Source: an uncultured Pelagibacteraceae bacterium (GTDB lineage Bacteria; Pseudomonadota; Alphaproteobacteria; Pelagibacterales; Pelagibacteraceae). From it: a DNA stretch of 57,459 nucleotides. The DNA lies in contig CACLWW010000007.1 in the NCBI GenBank assembly GCA_902610755.1, positions 1-57,459 on the forward strand, written 5' to 3'. The position numbers and the translations under genes are program-made. Below, in pieces: positions 24,469-32,906 of the stretch (positions are counted from its first letter, which is position 1; each line of letters opens with the position of its first letter). Under the pieces are notes generated by a model, which worked only from the letters and a program-made list of their open reading frames with translations, searched no databases and had not been told where the DNA came from.

Positions 24469-25338
24469 TTACTTTCTAAATCTTTTTATTAAGCTTGAAG
24501 TATCCCATCTTTTACCACCCATATCCTGAACTTCAGCGTAATACTTATCAATTATTTCTGTGATCGGTAATAGTGAGCCATTATTTTTTGCTTCTTCCAT
24601 TGCAATTCTAAGATCTTTTCTCATCCAATCTACAGCAAATCCAAAATCAAATTTATCTTCTAACATTGTTTTATATCGGTTCTCCATTTGCCAAGACTGA
24701 GCAGCGCCTTTTGAAATAACTTCAATAACATCTTCCATATTTAATCCTGCTTTTTGACCAAAGTTAATTGCTTCAGATAATCCTTGTACTAATCCTGCAA
24801 TACAAATTTGATTAACCATCTTTGCCAATTGACCTGAACCAGATTTACCTAACAACTTAACTTTTTTGCTATAACAATCAATTTTATCTAATGCTTTATC
24901 AAAATCTTCTTGATCTCCACCAACCATTACAGTTAATGCTCCATTCTCAGCACCTGCTTGACCACCAGATACGGGTGCATCTAAAAAACCAAAACCATTT
25001 TTTTTTGCGTGTGAATAAATTTCTCTTGCTATTGTTGCTGATGCAGTCGTGTTATCAATATATACTGTACCTTTTTTTATTGATTTGAATATTCCATTTT
25101 GTCCAAATGTAACTTCTCTTAGATCGTTATCGTTTCCTACACATGTAAAAACATAATCAGCATCTTTTGCAGCATCTTTAGGGGTGTCAGCTTTTTTTCC
25201 TTTAAAATCTTTCAGCCATTTGTCAGCTTTAGCTCCTGTTCTATTATAAACAGTTACATTGTGTCCACCTTTTGATATATATCCAGCCATGGGATATCCC
25301 ATTACACCAAGACCAATGAAAGCAACGTTACAAGACAT
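24469..25338 (-). CDS. 3-hydroxyisobutyrate dehydrogenase / tartronate-semialdehyde reductase family
   Basis: A 289-aa beta-hydroxyacid dehydrogenase. NAD(P) motif GLGVMG at 9-14, substrate loop DAPVSGGQAGAENG at 120-133 and catalytic Lys173 in GQLAKMVNQ are intact. Arg33 after YN at the end of strand 2 suggests NADP or mixed cofactor use. The family reduces or oxidises short hydroxyacids such as 3-hydroxyisobutyrate or tartronate semialdehyde; the exact substrate is not clear. The start is just 6 bp from the divergent MFS gene, so each promoter must overlap the other coding region. Confidence 0.9.
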   Translation of the reverse strand: MSCNVAFIGLGVMGYPMAGYISKGGHNVTVYNRTGAKADKWLKDFKGKKADTPKDAAKDADYVFTCVGNDNDLREVTFGQNGIFKSIKKGTVYIDNTTASATIAREIYSHAKKNGFGFLDAPVSGGQAGAENGALTVMVGGDQEDFDKALDKIDCYSKKVKLLGKSGSGQLAKMVNQICIAGLVQGLSEAINFGQKAGLNMEDVIEVISKGAAQSWQMENRYKTMLEDKFDFGFAVDWMRKDLRIAMEEAKNNGSLLPITEIIDKYYAEVQDMGGKRWDTSSLIKRFRK

Positions 25339-25344
25339 AATTTA

Positions 25345-26547
25345 ATGTTAAAAAATTTAAGTATTAAAGTAATTATTTTTGGTTTTATATTTACATTTTT
25401 TTCAAGCTTTGGACAGAGTTTTTTTCTAGGATTGTTCAACGAAAGTATAAGAAATGAATTAGATATTACTCATGGACAATTTGGCTCAATTTATGCATCA
25501 GCAACTTTATTAAGTAGTATAATTTTAATTTGGGTTGGAAAAAAAATTGATGACTTTGATGTCTTAAAATTTTCTTTTTTTGTTATATCGTTGCTTGCAA
25601 TTTCAACGTTTACTTTTTCAAAGATTAATTCAATAACGTTTCTTTTTATTGCAATATTACTTATGAGATTTTCTGGTCAAGGTATGATGTCTCATACAGC
25701 TACAACTACAATATCTAGGTACTTTTCAAATACTCGGGGCAAAGCACTTAGTACTGGATGGTTTGGCTTATCTACTGCAGAATTTTTAATGCCTGTTACA
25801 ATAATTTATGCTCTAACGATAATGGATTGGAGAAATATATGGATCGTTATCTCAGTGGCCATAATTTTTTTTCTCCCTTTAGTATCTTACTTTTTAGTTA
25901 AAGAGGTTAAACTTTCATCAAGAGAGGATGATAATAAAGTTATTAAAGAAAATATAAAACAATGGAAAAGATCTGAAGTTATTAAAGATTATAGATTTAT
26001 TATTATAGCATTAAATATGCTAGCAATGCCTTGGATAGCTACAGGCATATTTGTTTATCAATCATTTATTCTGACTGCAAAAAACTGGGGTGAATATACT
26101 ATCGCTCAATCATTTATGGTTTATTCAATAGCATCAGTGTTAACTTTGTTTGTTGCTGGCTATTTGATTGATAAATTCACAAGTAGAAAACTCCTGATAT
26201 ACATGAATATCCCTATTTTGATTTCTTTATTAATTTTAATTTACTTTCAATCGCCTGTTTCCTCATTTTTCTTCCTTGGATTAATTGGAGTATCAAATGG
26301 TTTTGCTAACGTTTTAGGTTCATCAACATGGGCTGAATTGTATGGAGTTAAATTTATAGGATCAATTAAAGCTATAACTACTGCATTAATGGTATTTTCA
26401 ACTGCGTTTGGAACTGCTTTATTTGGACTAATGATAGACTTTGACTTTTCTATAGAGCAGATATCTATGATTTCTGGAGGCTATATTTTAATTTCCTTAA
26501 TTTTACTGTTTTTAATTAAAAACAAACTCAATCCAACGATTTTATAA
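25345..26547 (+). CDS. Major facilitator superfamily transporter
   Basis: A 400-aa polytopic protein with about 12 hydrophobic helices. It has the MFS loop 2-3 region as WVGKKIDDFDVLKFSF and loop 8-9 as AGYLIDKFTSRKLL, plus the helix 4-5 stretch RYFSNTRGKALSTGWFGL resembling monocarboxylate/oxalate:formate-type carriers. The substrate is unknown. It diverges from a hydroxyacid dehydrogenase with 6 bp between start codons, which suggests uptake of a related acid. It is followed by rpoZ with its own promoter. Confidence 0.9.
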   Translation: MLKNLSIKVIIFGFIFTFFSSFGQSFFLGLFNESIRNELDITHGQFGSIYASATLLSSIILIWVGKKIDDFDVLKFSFFVISLLAISTFTFSKINSITFLFIAILLMRFSGQGMMSHTATTTISRYFSNTRGKALSTGWFGLSTAEFLMPVTIIYALTIMDWRNIWIVISVAIIFFLPLVSYFLVKEVKLSSREDDNKVIKENIKQWKRSEVIKDYRFIIIALNMLAMPWIATGIFVYQSFILTAKNWGEYTIAQSFMVYSIASVLTLFVAGYLIDKFTSRKLLIYMNIPILISLLILIYFQSPVSSFFFLGLIGVSNGFANVLGSSTWAELYGVKFIGSIKAITTALMVFSTAFGTALFGLMIDFDFSIEQISMISGGYILISLILLFLIKNKLNPTIL

Positions 26548-26554
26548 AAACACC

Positions 26555-26581
26555 TTGATTTTATAGACCTCAGAGTATAAA
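26555..26581 (+). promoter_or_regulatory. Sigma70-type promoter of rpoZ with almost no leader
   Basis: TTGATT (26555-26560), a 15-bp spacer and TATAAA (26576-26581). The rpoZ ATG is at 26590, so transcription would begin within about 0-4 bases of it. No Shine-Dalgarno sequence lies between them. The short spacer makes the -35 assignment less certain than the -10. Confidence 0.55.
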
Positions 26582-26589
26582 TACACCGC

Positions 26590-27117
26590 ATGGCTAGAGT
26601 AACTGTAGAAGATTGTATCGATAAAGTAGACAGCCCTTATGAATTAGTTTTAGTTGCAAAGGAAAGAGCTACTCAATTAAATTCTGGAATTGAACCGAGT
26701 GTTGAAAAAGATAACGATAAAAATACTGTTATCGCACTAAGAGAAATCGCAAATGAAAATGTCAAAACAAATGAGTTAACGGATAGTGCTGTTTATAAAC
26801 TAAGAAAACATATCGAGCAAGTTGATGATTTAAGTGAAGAAGACGAAGATATTGGAGATGATTTTGAGAACTTATACAAAGGTGAAATCTCAAAAAGTGG
26901 AACACCTATTTTACCTTCTAAAAGAGCAAGAAAAGTTCCTGAAAAAATTCAAGTTTCAAAAGAGGACTTAGCTGAATTACAAAATGCTAATGCACCTCAA
27001 TCAAATGATGCTCCAGCTGAAGAGAGTGGAGTTGAGGAAAGTAATGAAGTTTCTCTTGATGAAATAGCTGAAAACGATCAGCAAGAAGCTGATAACCCAG
27101 AGAATTCAGAACAATAA
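26590..27117 (+). CDS. rpoZ: RNA polymerase omega subunit with long acidic C-terminal tail
   Basis: Omega subunit that stabilises the beta' chain of RNA polymerase. The N-terminal 65 residues, starting [20 protein letters not shown] and including [11 protein letters not shown] and [10 protein letters not shown], are the conserved fold. At 175 aa it is longer than many omega proteins. Residues about 90-175 are low-complexity and acidic (runs of Asp/Glu with Pro, Asn and Gln) with a [10 protein letters not shown] island near 120. This tail is probably disordered. It sits upstream of cmk with a 47-bp gap. Confidence 0.93.
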   Translation: MARVTVEDCIDKVDSPYELVLVAKERATQLNSGIEPSVEKDNDKNTVIALREIANENVKTNELTDSAVYKLRKHIEQVDDLSEEDEDIGDDFENLYKGEISKSGTPILPSKRARKVPEKIQVSKEDLAELQNANAPQSNDAPAEESGVEESNEVSLDEIAENDQQEADNPENSEQ

Positions 27118-27164
27118 TATTTCAATCATAATCAAAATAAGTTATTTAAAAAAACATAGTTTTA

Positions 27165-27806
27165 ATGAATAAGTCTTTAAGAATTGCGTGTGATGGAGAA
27201 GCTGCTAGTGGTAAAAGCACAGGCGCAAAATTAGTTTCAAAAAAATATAAACTTTTTCTTATAAATTCTGGATTATTGTACAGATATGCGAGTAAAATTG
27301 TTATTAAGCATAAGCCGAAAAAAATAGTTCCGTTTTTAAAAAAGAAATTTAAAAATATCTCATATAATAAAATAAAAAAGCAATCTCTACATTCACAGGA
27401 AATAAGCAATCATGTTGGTTATTTAGCTAAAAATAAAGGTGTTAGAGAAATTATGAAAATATTTCAAAAAAAGATTATCAAAAAAAATAAAAGAATATGT
27501 GTTGAAGGTAGAGACATTGCTAGCAATATTTTGAAAAAAAATCCCCGTTATGACTTAGCTTTTTACTTTACTTGTAATTTAAACGAAGCTTCTATTAGAA
27601 GATGGAAAGATCTTAAGAAAAAAGTTCCATTTAAAGAAGTTAAAAAAAGTTTAAGTATCAGAACTAAACTTGATAAAAAAAGAAAACACTCACCACTAAA
27701 AAAGATGAGAGATGCTATTTTGATAAGAACGGATAAGCTAAATAAAAAAAAAGTATTATTTAAAATGTCTCAGGAGATAGAAAAAATTAATTACAAAACT
27801 CTTTAA
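27165..27806 (+). CDS. cmk: Cytidylate kinase
   Basis: CMP/dCMP kinase (213 aa). The P-loop GEAASGKST is at 11-19. The substrate segment NSGLLYRYAS corresponds to the family's DTGAMYR, and the CMP-binding EGRDIASNI near 120 and the LID-region arginines RRWKDLKKK are present. The protein is somewhat short (usual about 215-230) and very Lys-rich. The 3' end overlaps the convergent CoA-transferase gene by 20 bp. Start ATG at 27165 agrees with the family N-terminus (short strand before the P-loop). Confidence 0.92.
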   Translation: MNKSLRIACDGEAASGKSTGAKLVSKKYKLFLINSGLLYRYASKIVIKHKPKKIVPFLKKKFKNISYNKIKKQSLHSQEISNHVGYLAKNKGVREIMKIFQKKIIKKNKRICVEGRDIASNILKKNPRYDLAFYFTCNLNEASIRRWKDLKKKVPFKEVKKSLSIRTKLDKKRKHSPLKKMRDAILIRTDKLNKKKVLFKMSQEIEKINYKTL

Positions 27807-28932
27807 CAATCTTTTCTCTATGTTCGTCTAAATCTGGTATATCGCCCCTTTTTTCCTCATCCTTGTAATTTGACATCTTAATTGGGTTACCAGCAGTTTT
27901 AAATTCACCAATTTTTTTATGATATGAATTTACAATCATATTTCTTGCTTTAATTTGAGGATTTTCAACTGCTTCTTTAATATTAAATATTGGACCACAT
28001 GGAATTTTTTCTTTTTCCATCAATGAAACCCAATCGTTTGTATTTTTAGCTAAAAGTTCCTTTTCTAAAATTTTTTTTAGTTCATCCATATTTTGAGCTC
28101 TAGATGAATTTGTTTTGAATTTTTCGTTTTTTGAAATATCATTAATTTTCAAAACTTGACAAAGTTTTTCAAAAAGCTTGTCGTTACCCGCAGCTATTAT
28201 AATATGACTATCTTTTGTTTTAAAGGCCTCAAAAGGTGCTATTGATGGATGACGCGATCCCATTGGCTTAGGTATTTCATTCTTTGCCAAGTATCTTGCA
28301 ATTGCATTTTCTAAAATTGCAATTTGACAATCAAGCATCGAGACATCTATATAAGTTCCTTTACCTGTTTTCTTCCTGTCATATAATGCTGCGTTAACAC
28401 CAATTGCAGTAAACAAACCAGCTGTAATATCACCAATTGATGTTCCAACTCTTGTAGGTTCAGAATTTGGTTGACCTGTTACACTCATTAATCCACCCAT
28501 TCCTTGAACAACCATATCATATGCAGGTAATTCTCTTAATGGACCTGTTTGACCAAAACCTGATGCAGATGCATAAATTAATTTTGGATATTTTTTACAT
28601 AAATCTTTCCAACCAAATCCCCATTTTTCTAATGTTCCAGGTTTAAAATTTTCAACTAACACATCTGCTTTTTTAAGTATTTGTTCAAAAATTTTTTTGT
28701 CTTCTGAATTTTTTAAATTTAGAGCTATACTTTCTTTTCCTCTATTAAGGGACATAAAGTATGCAGACTGGTCATCAATGAAAGGTCCAAATTTTCTAGA
28801 GTCATCTCCAATTTCAGGTGCCTCAACTTTAATTACTCTGGCGCCTAAATCTGACAAAATCATAGTACAATAAGGACCAACCAGCACTCGAGTTAGGTCT
28901 AAAACTAATACGTCTTTCAAGGGTCCATTCAT
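27787..28932 (-). CDS. CaiB/BaiF (class III) CoA-transferase
   Basis: Family III CoA-transferase moving CoA between carboxylic acids. GPLKDVLVLDLTRVLVGPYCTMILSDLGA is the family N-terminus. The catalytic Asp sits in DVSMLDCQ, and ENFKPGTLEKWG and the GSRHPSIAPFEAF region are also typical. I place the start at the ATG at 28932 (MNGPLKD), not the upstream in-frame TTG at 28944, because MNGPL is the usual opening. It is divergent from a TRAP importer over a gap holding that operon's promoter, suggesting that the imported acid could be activated by this enzyme. Confidence 0.93.
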   Translation of the reverse strand: MNGPLKDVLVLDLTRVLVGPYCTMILSDLGARVIKVEAPEIGDDSRKFGPFIDDQSAYFMSLNRGKESIALNLKNSEDKKIFEQILKKADVLVENFKPGTLEKWGFGWKDLCKKYPKLIYASASGFGQTGPLRELPAYDMVVQGMGGLMSVTGQPNSEPTRVGTSIGDITAGLFTAIGVNAALYDRKKTGKGTYIDVSMLDCQIAILENAIARYLAKNEIPKPMGSRHPSIAPFEAFKTKDSHIIIAAGNDKLFEKLCQVLKINDISKNEKFKTNSSRAQNMDELKKILEKELLAKNTNDWVSLMEKEKIPCGPIFNIKEAVENPQIKARNMIVNSYHKKIGEFKTAGNPIKMSNYKDEEKRGDIPDLDEHREKIVKEFCN

Positions 28933-28962
28933 AATTAGCGTCAATTGTATTTTTAATGCATA

Positions 28963-28991
28963 TTGACTCTTATCAAGAAGTTACATTTAAT
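28963..28991 (+). promoter_or_regulatory. Sigma70-type promoter of the TRAP transporter operon
   Basis: TTGACT (28963-28968), a 17-bp spacer and TTTAAT (28986-28991): each hexamer matches the consensus at 5 of 6 positions with optimal spacing. It predicts a start near 28998 and a leader of about 27 bases containing a GAGAGGA ribosome binding site (29012-29018), 6 bp before the ATG at 29025. Confidence 0.75.
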
Positions 28992-29024
28992 ACACCAATA
29001 AAATAATAACAGAGAGGAATAATA

Positions 29025-30035
29025 ATGTTAAAAAAAATATCTTTATATTTTCTTTCATTAGTTTTCGTAACTACAACTATTGGATCAGCTTTTGCAGTAA
29101 CTTTAAAAGCTAGTCACCAATGGCCAGGTACGCCAAGAGCCGACGGATCTTTCGACGTAAGACACGAAATGGTTCAAATTATTGCTGATGAAATGAAAAA
29201 AGCTAATGTGGGAGTAGATATAAGAATTTACCCTGCAAAATCACTTTACAAACCAAAAGAGCAATGGAAACCGATGACAACAGGTCAGCTGGATATTTCA
29301 GCTTTCCCACTAGCATATGCTGCTAAGTTCCATCCAGAGTTTGACATTACTTTAATGCCTGGAATGGTTAAAAACCATAAACATGCATTAAGAGTTAATG
29401 CGTCTCCAATGATGACAGAAATTAAAAAAATCATCAATGATGCTGGAGTAGTTGTTTTGTCTGATGCTTGGCTTGCAGGTGGATTTGTTTCAAAGAAAAA
29501 TTGTATTTCAAGTCCAGAGTCTGTAAAAGGTCAAACGTTTAGAGCTGCAGGTAAAGCATTTAACCAAATGTTGGAAGCAGCAGGAGCAGGTATTCAATCA
29601 ATGCCATCTTCTGAAATCTATAACGGTTTGCAAACAGGTGTATTAGATGGTGCTAATACTAGTTCAGGAAGTTTTGTTTCGTACAGAATTTATGAGCAAG
29701 TAAAATGTGCAACACCTCCAGGAAAATTTGGTCTATGGTTTATGTATGAGCCAATTTTAATGTCAAAAAAATCTTTTGATGCCTTAGATAGCAAGCAACA
29801 AAAAGCTTTAATGAAAGCTGGAAAAAAAGCAGAGAAGTATATGACTAAAGAAGCTGCTGGTTTAGATTCGACAATGGAAAAAGCTTATAAAAAAGCTGGA
29901 GTGGAGTTGTCTTATATGACTAAAGCAGACTTTGAAGCTTGGTTAGCTATTGCTAAAAAATCTTCATACAAAAACTTTGCAGAAAAAGTGCCAAACGGTC
30001 AAAAATTGATTGATATGGCTCTTGCTGTAAAATAA
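29025..30035 (+). CDS. dctP: TRAP transporter solute-binding protein (DctP family)
   Basis: Periplasmic receptor of a TRAP importer (336 aa). The signal peptide is 1-24 (cleaved after AFA). The mature start is TLKASHQWPGTPRADG. Conserved GQTFRAAG near residue 165-172 contains the Arg that grips the ligand carboxylate in this family, and PSSEIYNGLQTGVLDGANTS is the family hallmark. So the ligand is probably an organic anion. It has a strong promoter and a good ribosome binding site, and a terminator-like hairpin separates it from the permeases, consistent with high receptor expression. Confidence 0.94.
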   Translation: MLKKISLYFLSLVFVTTTIGSAFAVTLKASHQWPGTPRADGSFDVRHEMVQIIADEMKKANVGVDIRIYPAKSLYKPKEQWKPMTTGQLDISAFPLAYAAKFHPEFDITLMPGMVKNHKHALRVNASPMMTEIKKIINDAGVVVLSDAWLAGGFVSKKNCISSPESVKGQTFRAAGKAFNQMLEAAGAGIQSMPSSEIYNGLQTGVLDGANTSSGSFVSYRIYEQVKCATPPGKFGLWFMYEPILMSKKSFDALDSKQQKALMKAGKKAEKYMTKEAAGLDSTMEKAYKKAGVELSYMTKADFEAWLAIAKKSSYKNFAEKVPNGQKLIDMALAVK

Positions 30036-30048
30036 TTAAATTAAAATT

Positions 30049-30075
30049 ATACCCCTGCTCTTTCAGCAGGGGTAT
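30049..30075 (+). terminator. Attenuator-like hairpin between dctP and dctQ
   Basis: ATACCCCTGCT pairs perfectly with AGCAGGGGTAT around a CTTTC loop: an 11-bp stem followed by TTTTC. The shape is an intrinsic terminator with a short U tract, ending 5 bp before the dctQ ATG at 30081. It probably terminates part of the transcripts and protects the dctP mRNA 3' end, lowering permease relative to receptor. Confidence 0.85.
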
Positions 30076-30080
30076 TTTTC

Positions 30081-30578
30081 ATGACTGATAAATTTATTAA
30101 ATTGACAAACTGGCTAGCGAAAGCATGTGGAATTTTTGCAGCTGGCTGTCTTTTTCTTTCTATCGTTATCATTACAGAATTAGTTTTCGAGAGATACTTA
30201 TTTAAAAACGCAATTACATGGCAAACAGAACTTGTTACAATGTTATTAGTAGCTTCTACATTTATAGGCGCTGCATATGTTTTGAGTGAAAAAGGTCACG
30301 TTAATATGGAGTATCTATATACTTTTTTAAGTGAAAAGAATGTCACTAAACTTAAAATTTTTACTGATAGTCTTTGTTTAATTTTTTTTCTAATTTTGTT
30401 TTACGTAAGTTATGAAATTACTTACGAAGCATTTATCAAGAATTACAATACAGGTACAGTATGGGGCCCTCCACTCTGGATACCATATTCATCAATGCTT
30501 ATAGGCGCAATTCTCATGACAATGTCATATATATCTGAATTAATTTTACATGTAAGAAAATTAAAGGAGTTTGAGTAA
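30081..30578 (+). CDS. dctQ: TRAP transporter small membrane subunit (DctQ family)
   Basis: A 165-aa protein with four hydrophobic helices (about 13-35, 48-66, 88-110, 130-150) in the DctQ arrangement, including the segment ITWQTELVTMLLVASTFIGAA and VWGPPLWIPYSSMLIG. It works with DctM and DctP in Na+-driven uptake. It follows the hairpin at 30049-30075 and ends overlapping the dctM start by one base (TAATG). The substrate is unknown. Confidence 0.92.
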   Translation: MTDKFIKLTNWLAKACGIFAAGCLFLSIVIITELVFERYLFKNAITWQTELVTMLLVASTFIGAAYVLSEKGHVNMEYLYTFLSEKNVTKLKIFTDSLCLIFFLILFYVSYEITYEAFIKNYNTGTVWGPPLWIPYSSMLIGAILMTMSYISELILHVRKLKEFE

Positions 30579-31909
30579 TGGATCCTTTATTATTAGGTTT
30601 AATAGTCGGGATAGCAACTGTTGTAATGCTATTCTCGGGAATACCAATAGCTTTTGGCTTATGTTTTATCTCGGTAATCTTTTTAGTTATCGCTGAAGGT
30701 TTCTCAATTTTAAATGTTTTTGCTGAAACATTTTATGCAGGTTTAAATTCATTTGTTTTGTTATCTATCCCAATGTTTATTTTGATGGGAATGGCTGTTG
30801 CAAACTCACCAGCTGGAAAAGATTTATATACAGGTTTAGACAGATGGCTCTGGAGATTGCCTGGCGGTCTTGTTGTTTCAAATATTGGAGCTTGCTCTAT
30901 TTTTGCAGCCCTAAGTGGGTCAAGTCCCGCAACATGTGCAGCAATAGGAACAATGGGTATTCCTGAAATGAGAAAAAGAGGATACTCAGCAAGATTAGCA
31001 ACTGGATGTATAGCAGCAGGGGGAACTTTAGGTGTATTAATACCACCCAGTATTGTTTTAATTGTTTATGGGTTAGCAACAGGGACTTCTATTGGAAGAT
31101 TATTTTTATGTGGTGTCATACCTGGTTTACTTCTAGCTGGATTATTTATGTTATGGGCTTATATCTATTCTTACTTTATTGATAAACAATCAGCTGCAAT
31201 TTTAAGAAATAGAACACCCCCAACACTAAAAGAAAAATTAGAGGTTATCCCAAGAGTACTTCCATTTTTATTAATTGTGGTTGGAGTTTTATATGTTCTA
31301 TACGGCGGGGTAGCAACTCCTTCAGAAGCATCTGGAGTAGGTGCATTTCTTGTATTTGTCATGATTGCAATTGTTTACAAAATTTATCAACCAAAAAAAA
31401 TATGGGATATCGTTAAAGTATCTATGAAAGAAAGCGTAATGATAATGTTTATCATTGCAGGTTCATATATATTCGCTTTCAGCTTATCTACTCTTTATGT
31501 AACACAGTCAATTGCTCAAACTATTGTAGAAATGGGATTAAATAAATGGGTCTTATTTTTCTATATAAATATATTTTTATTGATTGCTGGATTCTTTTTA
31601 CCACCTGTTGCTGTTATTGTAATGACTTCTGCAATACTATTACCAATAATCACTCAATTTGGCTTCGATCCTTATTGGTTCGCAATTGTCTTTACGATTA
31701 ATATGGAAATTGGTTTGATCACACCACCTGTTGGATTAAACTTATATATTATAAAAGGAATTACACCCGACGTAAGTCTTTCTGAAATATTAAAAGGATC
31801 TATTCCTTTTATGGCAATGATGGTCATTTGTATTATAATATTGTGTATTTTCCCAGAAATAGTAACTTGGTTACCTGACAAATTAATGGGTAAACCAATT
31901 GGATTTTAA
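30578..31909 (+). CDS. dctM: TRAP transporter large permease (DctM family)
   Basis: The 443-aa channel subunit with about 12 hydrophobic helices. Family motifs include LSIPMFILMGMAVANS near 62-77, ALSGSSPATCAAIGTMGIPEMRKRGY near 113-138, GGTLGVLIPPSIVLIVYG and GLITPPVGLNLYIIKG in the C-terminal half. The two inverted repeats typical of the ion-transporter superfamily fold are visible as the paired G-x-IPPS and TPPVGLN elements. The 3' end overlaps dusA by 11 bp, so dusA is probably transcribed with it. Confidence 0.95.
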   Translation: MDPLLLGLIVGIATVVMLFSGIPIAFGLCFISVIFLVIAEGFSILNVFAETFYAGLNSFVLLSIPMFILMGMAVANSPAGKDLYTGLDRWLWRLPGGLVVSNIGACSIFAALSGSSPATCAAIGTMGIPEMRKRGYSARLATGCIAAGGTLGVLIPPSIVLIVYGLATGTSIGRLFLCGVIPGLLLAGLFMLWAYIYSYFIDKQSAAILRNRTPPTLKEKLEVIPRVLPFLLIVVGVLYVLYGGVATPSEASGVGAFLVFVMIAIVYKIYQPKKIWDIVKVSMKESVMIMFIIAGSYIFAFSLSTLYVTQSIAQTIVEMGLNKWVLFFYINIFLLIAGFFLPPVAVIVMTSAILLPIITQFGFDPYWFAIVFTINMEIGLITPPVGLNLYIIKGITPDVSLSEILKGSIPFMAMMVICIIILCIFPEIVTWLPDKLMGKPIGF

Positions 31910-32906
31910 AAATAAAAAAATCAATAGAAAAATATCTGTTGCACCAATGATGGATTGCACTGATAGGCATGATAGATATTTCTTAAGACTTATAAGCAAA
32001 AATGTAATGTTGTACTCTGAAATGGTTGCAACGAAATCAGCAATTCATGGTGATAGAAAAAGAATACTTGGTTTTAGAGAGGAAGAGAAACCTGTTGCTC
32101 TTCAAGTAGGAGGCTCAGACAAAAATGAACTAGCAGAAGTTGCAAAACTAGCAGAACAATTTGGTTATGATGAAATAAATATTAATTTGGGTTGTCCGAG
32201 CAAAAAAGTGCAAAAAAATTCATTTGGAGCGTGTTTAATGAAAGAACCTGATTTAGTTGCAGAATGTATTAATAACATGGTCAATTCATGCAAAATTCCA
32301 GTAACAGCTAAAACTAGGATAGGAGTTGATGAAATTGAGGACTTTGAATATTTAAATAATTTCATTAACAAAATAAAACAATCTGGATGTAAAACAGTTA
32401 TACTTCATGCAAGAAAAGCTTTGTTAAAAGGTCTTACTCCTAAGCAAAATTTAAATATACCAAAGCTTAATTATGAAATGGTATACGAAATTAAGAAAGC
32501 AAACCCAGAGCTTGAAATAATAATTAATGGAGGAATTTCACAAACTGAAGAAATTAAAAAACATTTAGAACATTGTGATGGTGTGATGATTGGAAGAGCA
32601 ATTTATCAAAATCCATACTTTTTAACCGATATTGAAAAAGAAATATTTAATACAAATGAAGTGCCATCAAGAGAACAAATAGCAAAACAGATAATTAATT
32701 ACTTAGAAGAAGAAGTAAAGCTTGGTACAAAGGTAAATCATATTATGAGACATACAGTTGGGCTATACCACGGTCAACCTGGTTCTAAAGATTGGAAAAG
32801 ATATTTAAGTGACAATATGATGGCTAGAGACTCAGATTTTCAAAAAGCAAAACACATAATGACTATTGTGCAAAATAATGAGAAAGCAAATCAATTAAAT
32901 TCCTAA
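31899..32906 (+). CDS. dusA: tRNA-dihydrouridine synthase A
   Basis: FMN-dependent enzyme reducing uridine in the tRNA D-loop. At 335 aa it has the DusA opening ISVAPMMDCTDRHDRYFLR, YSEMVAT, the catalytic Cys in NLGCPSKKVQKNSFGACLMKEP, HARKALLKGLTPKQN and DGVMIGRAIYQNP near 230. The start is a TTG at 31899 within dctM's last codons (11-bp overlap); no in-frame ATG precedes the conserved region. It ends overlapping the first TauE/SafE gene by one base. The coupling to a transporter operon is typical of compaction rather than function. Confidence 0.94.
   Translation: MDFKNKKINRKISVAPMMDCTDRHDRYFLRLISKNVMLYSEMVATKSAIHGDRKRILGFREEEKPVALQVGGSDKNELAEVAKLAEQFGYDEININLGCPSKKVQKNSFGACLMKEPDLVAECINNMVNSCKIPVTAKTRIGVDEIEDFEYLNNFINKIKQSGCKTVILHARKALLKGLTPKQNLNIPKLNYEMVYEIKKANPELEIIINGGISQTEEIKKHLEHCDGVMIGRAIYQNPYFLTDIEKEIFNTNEVPSREQIAKQIINYLEEEVKLGTKVNHIMRHTVGLYHGQPGSKDWKRYLSDNMMARDSDFQKAKHIMTIVQNNEKANQLNS

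Noticed and set aside
28933..28944. TTG start of the CoA-transferase four codons upstream
   Set aside because: The ATG at 28932 gives the family-typical MNGPL opening.
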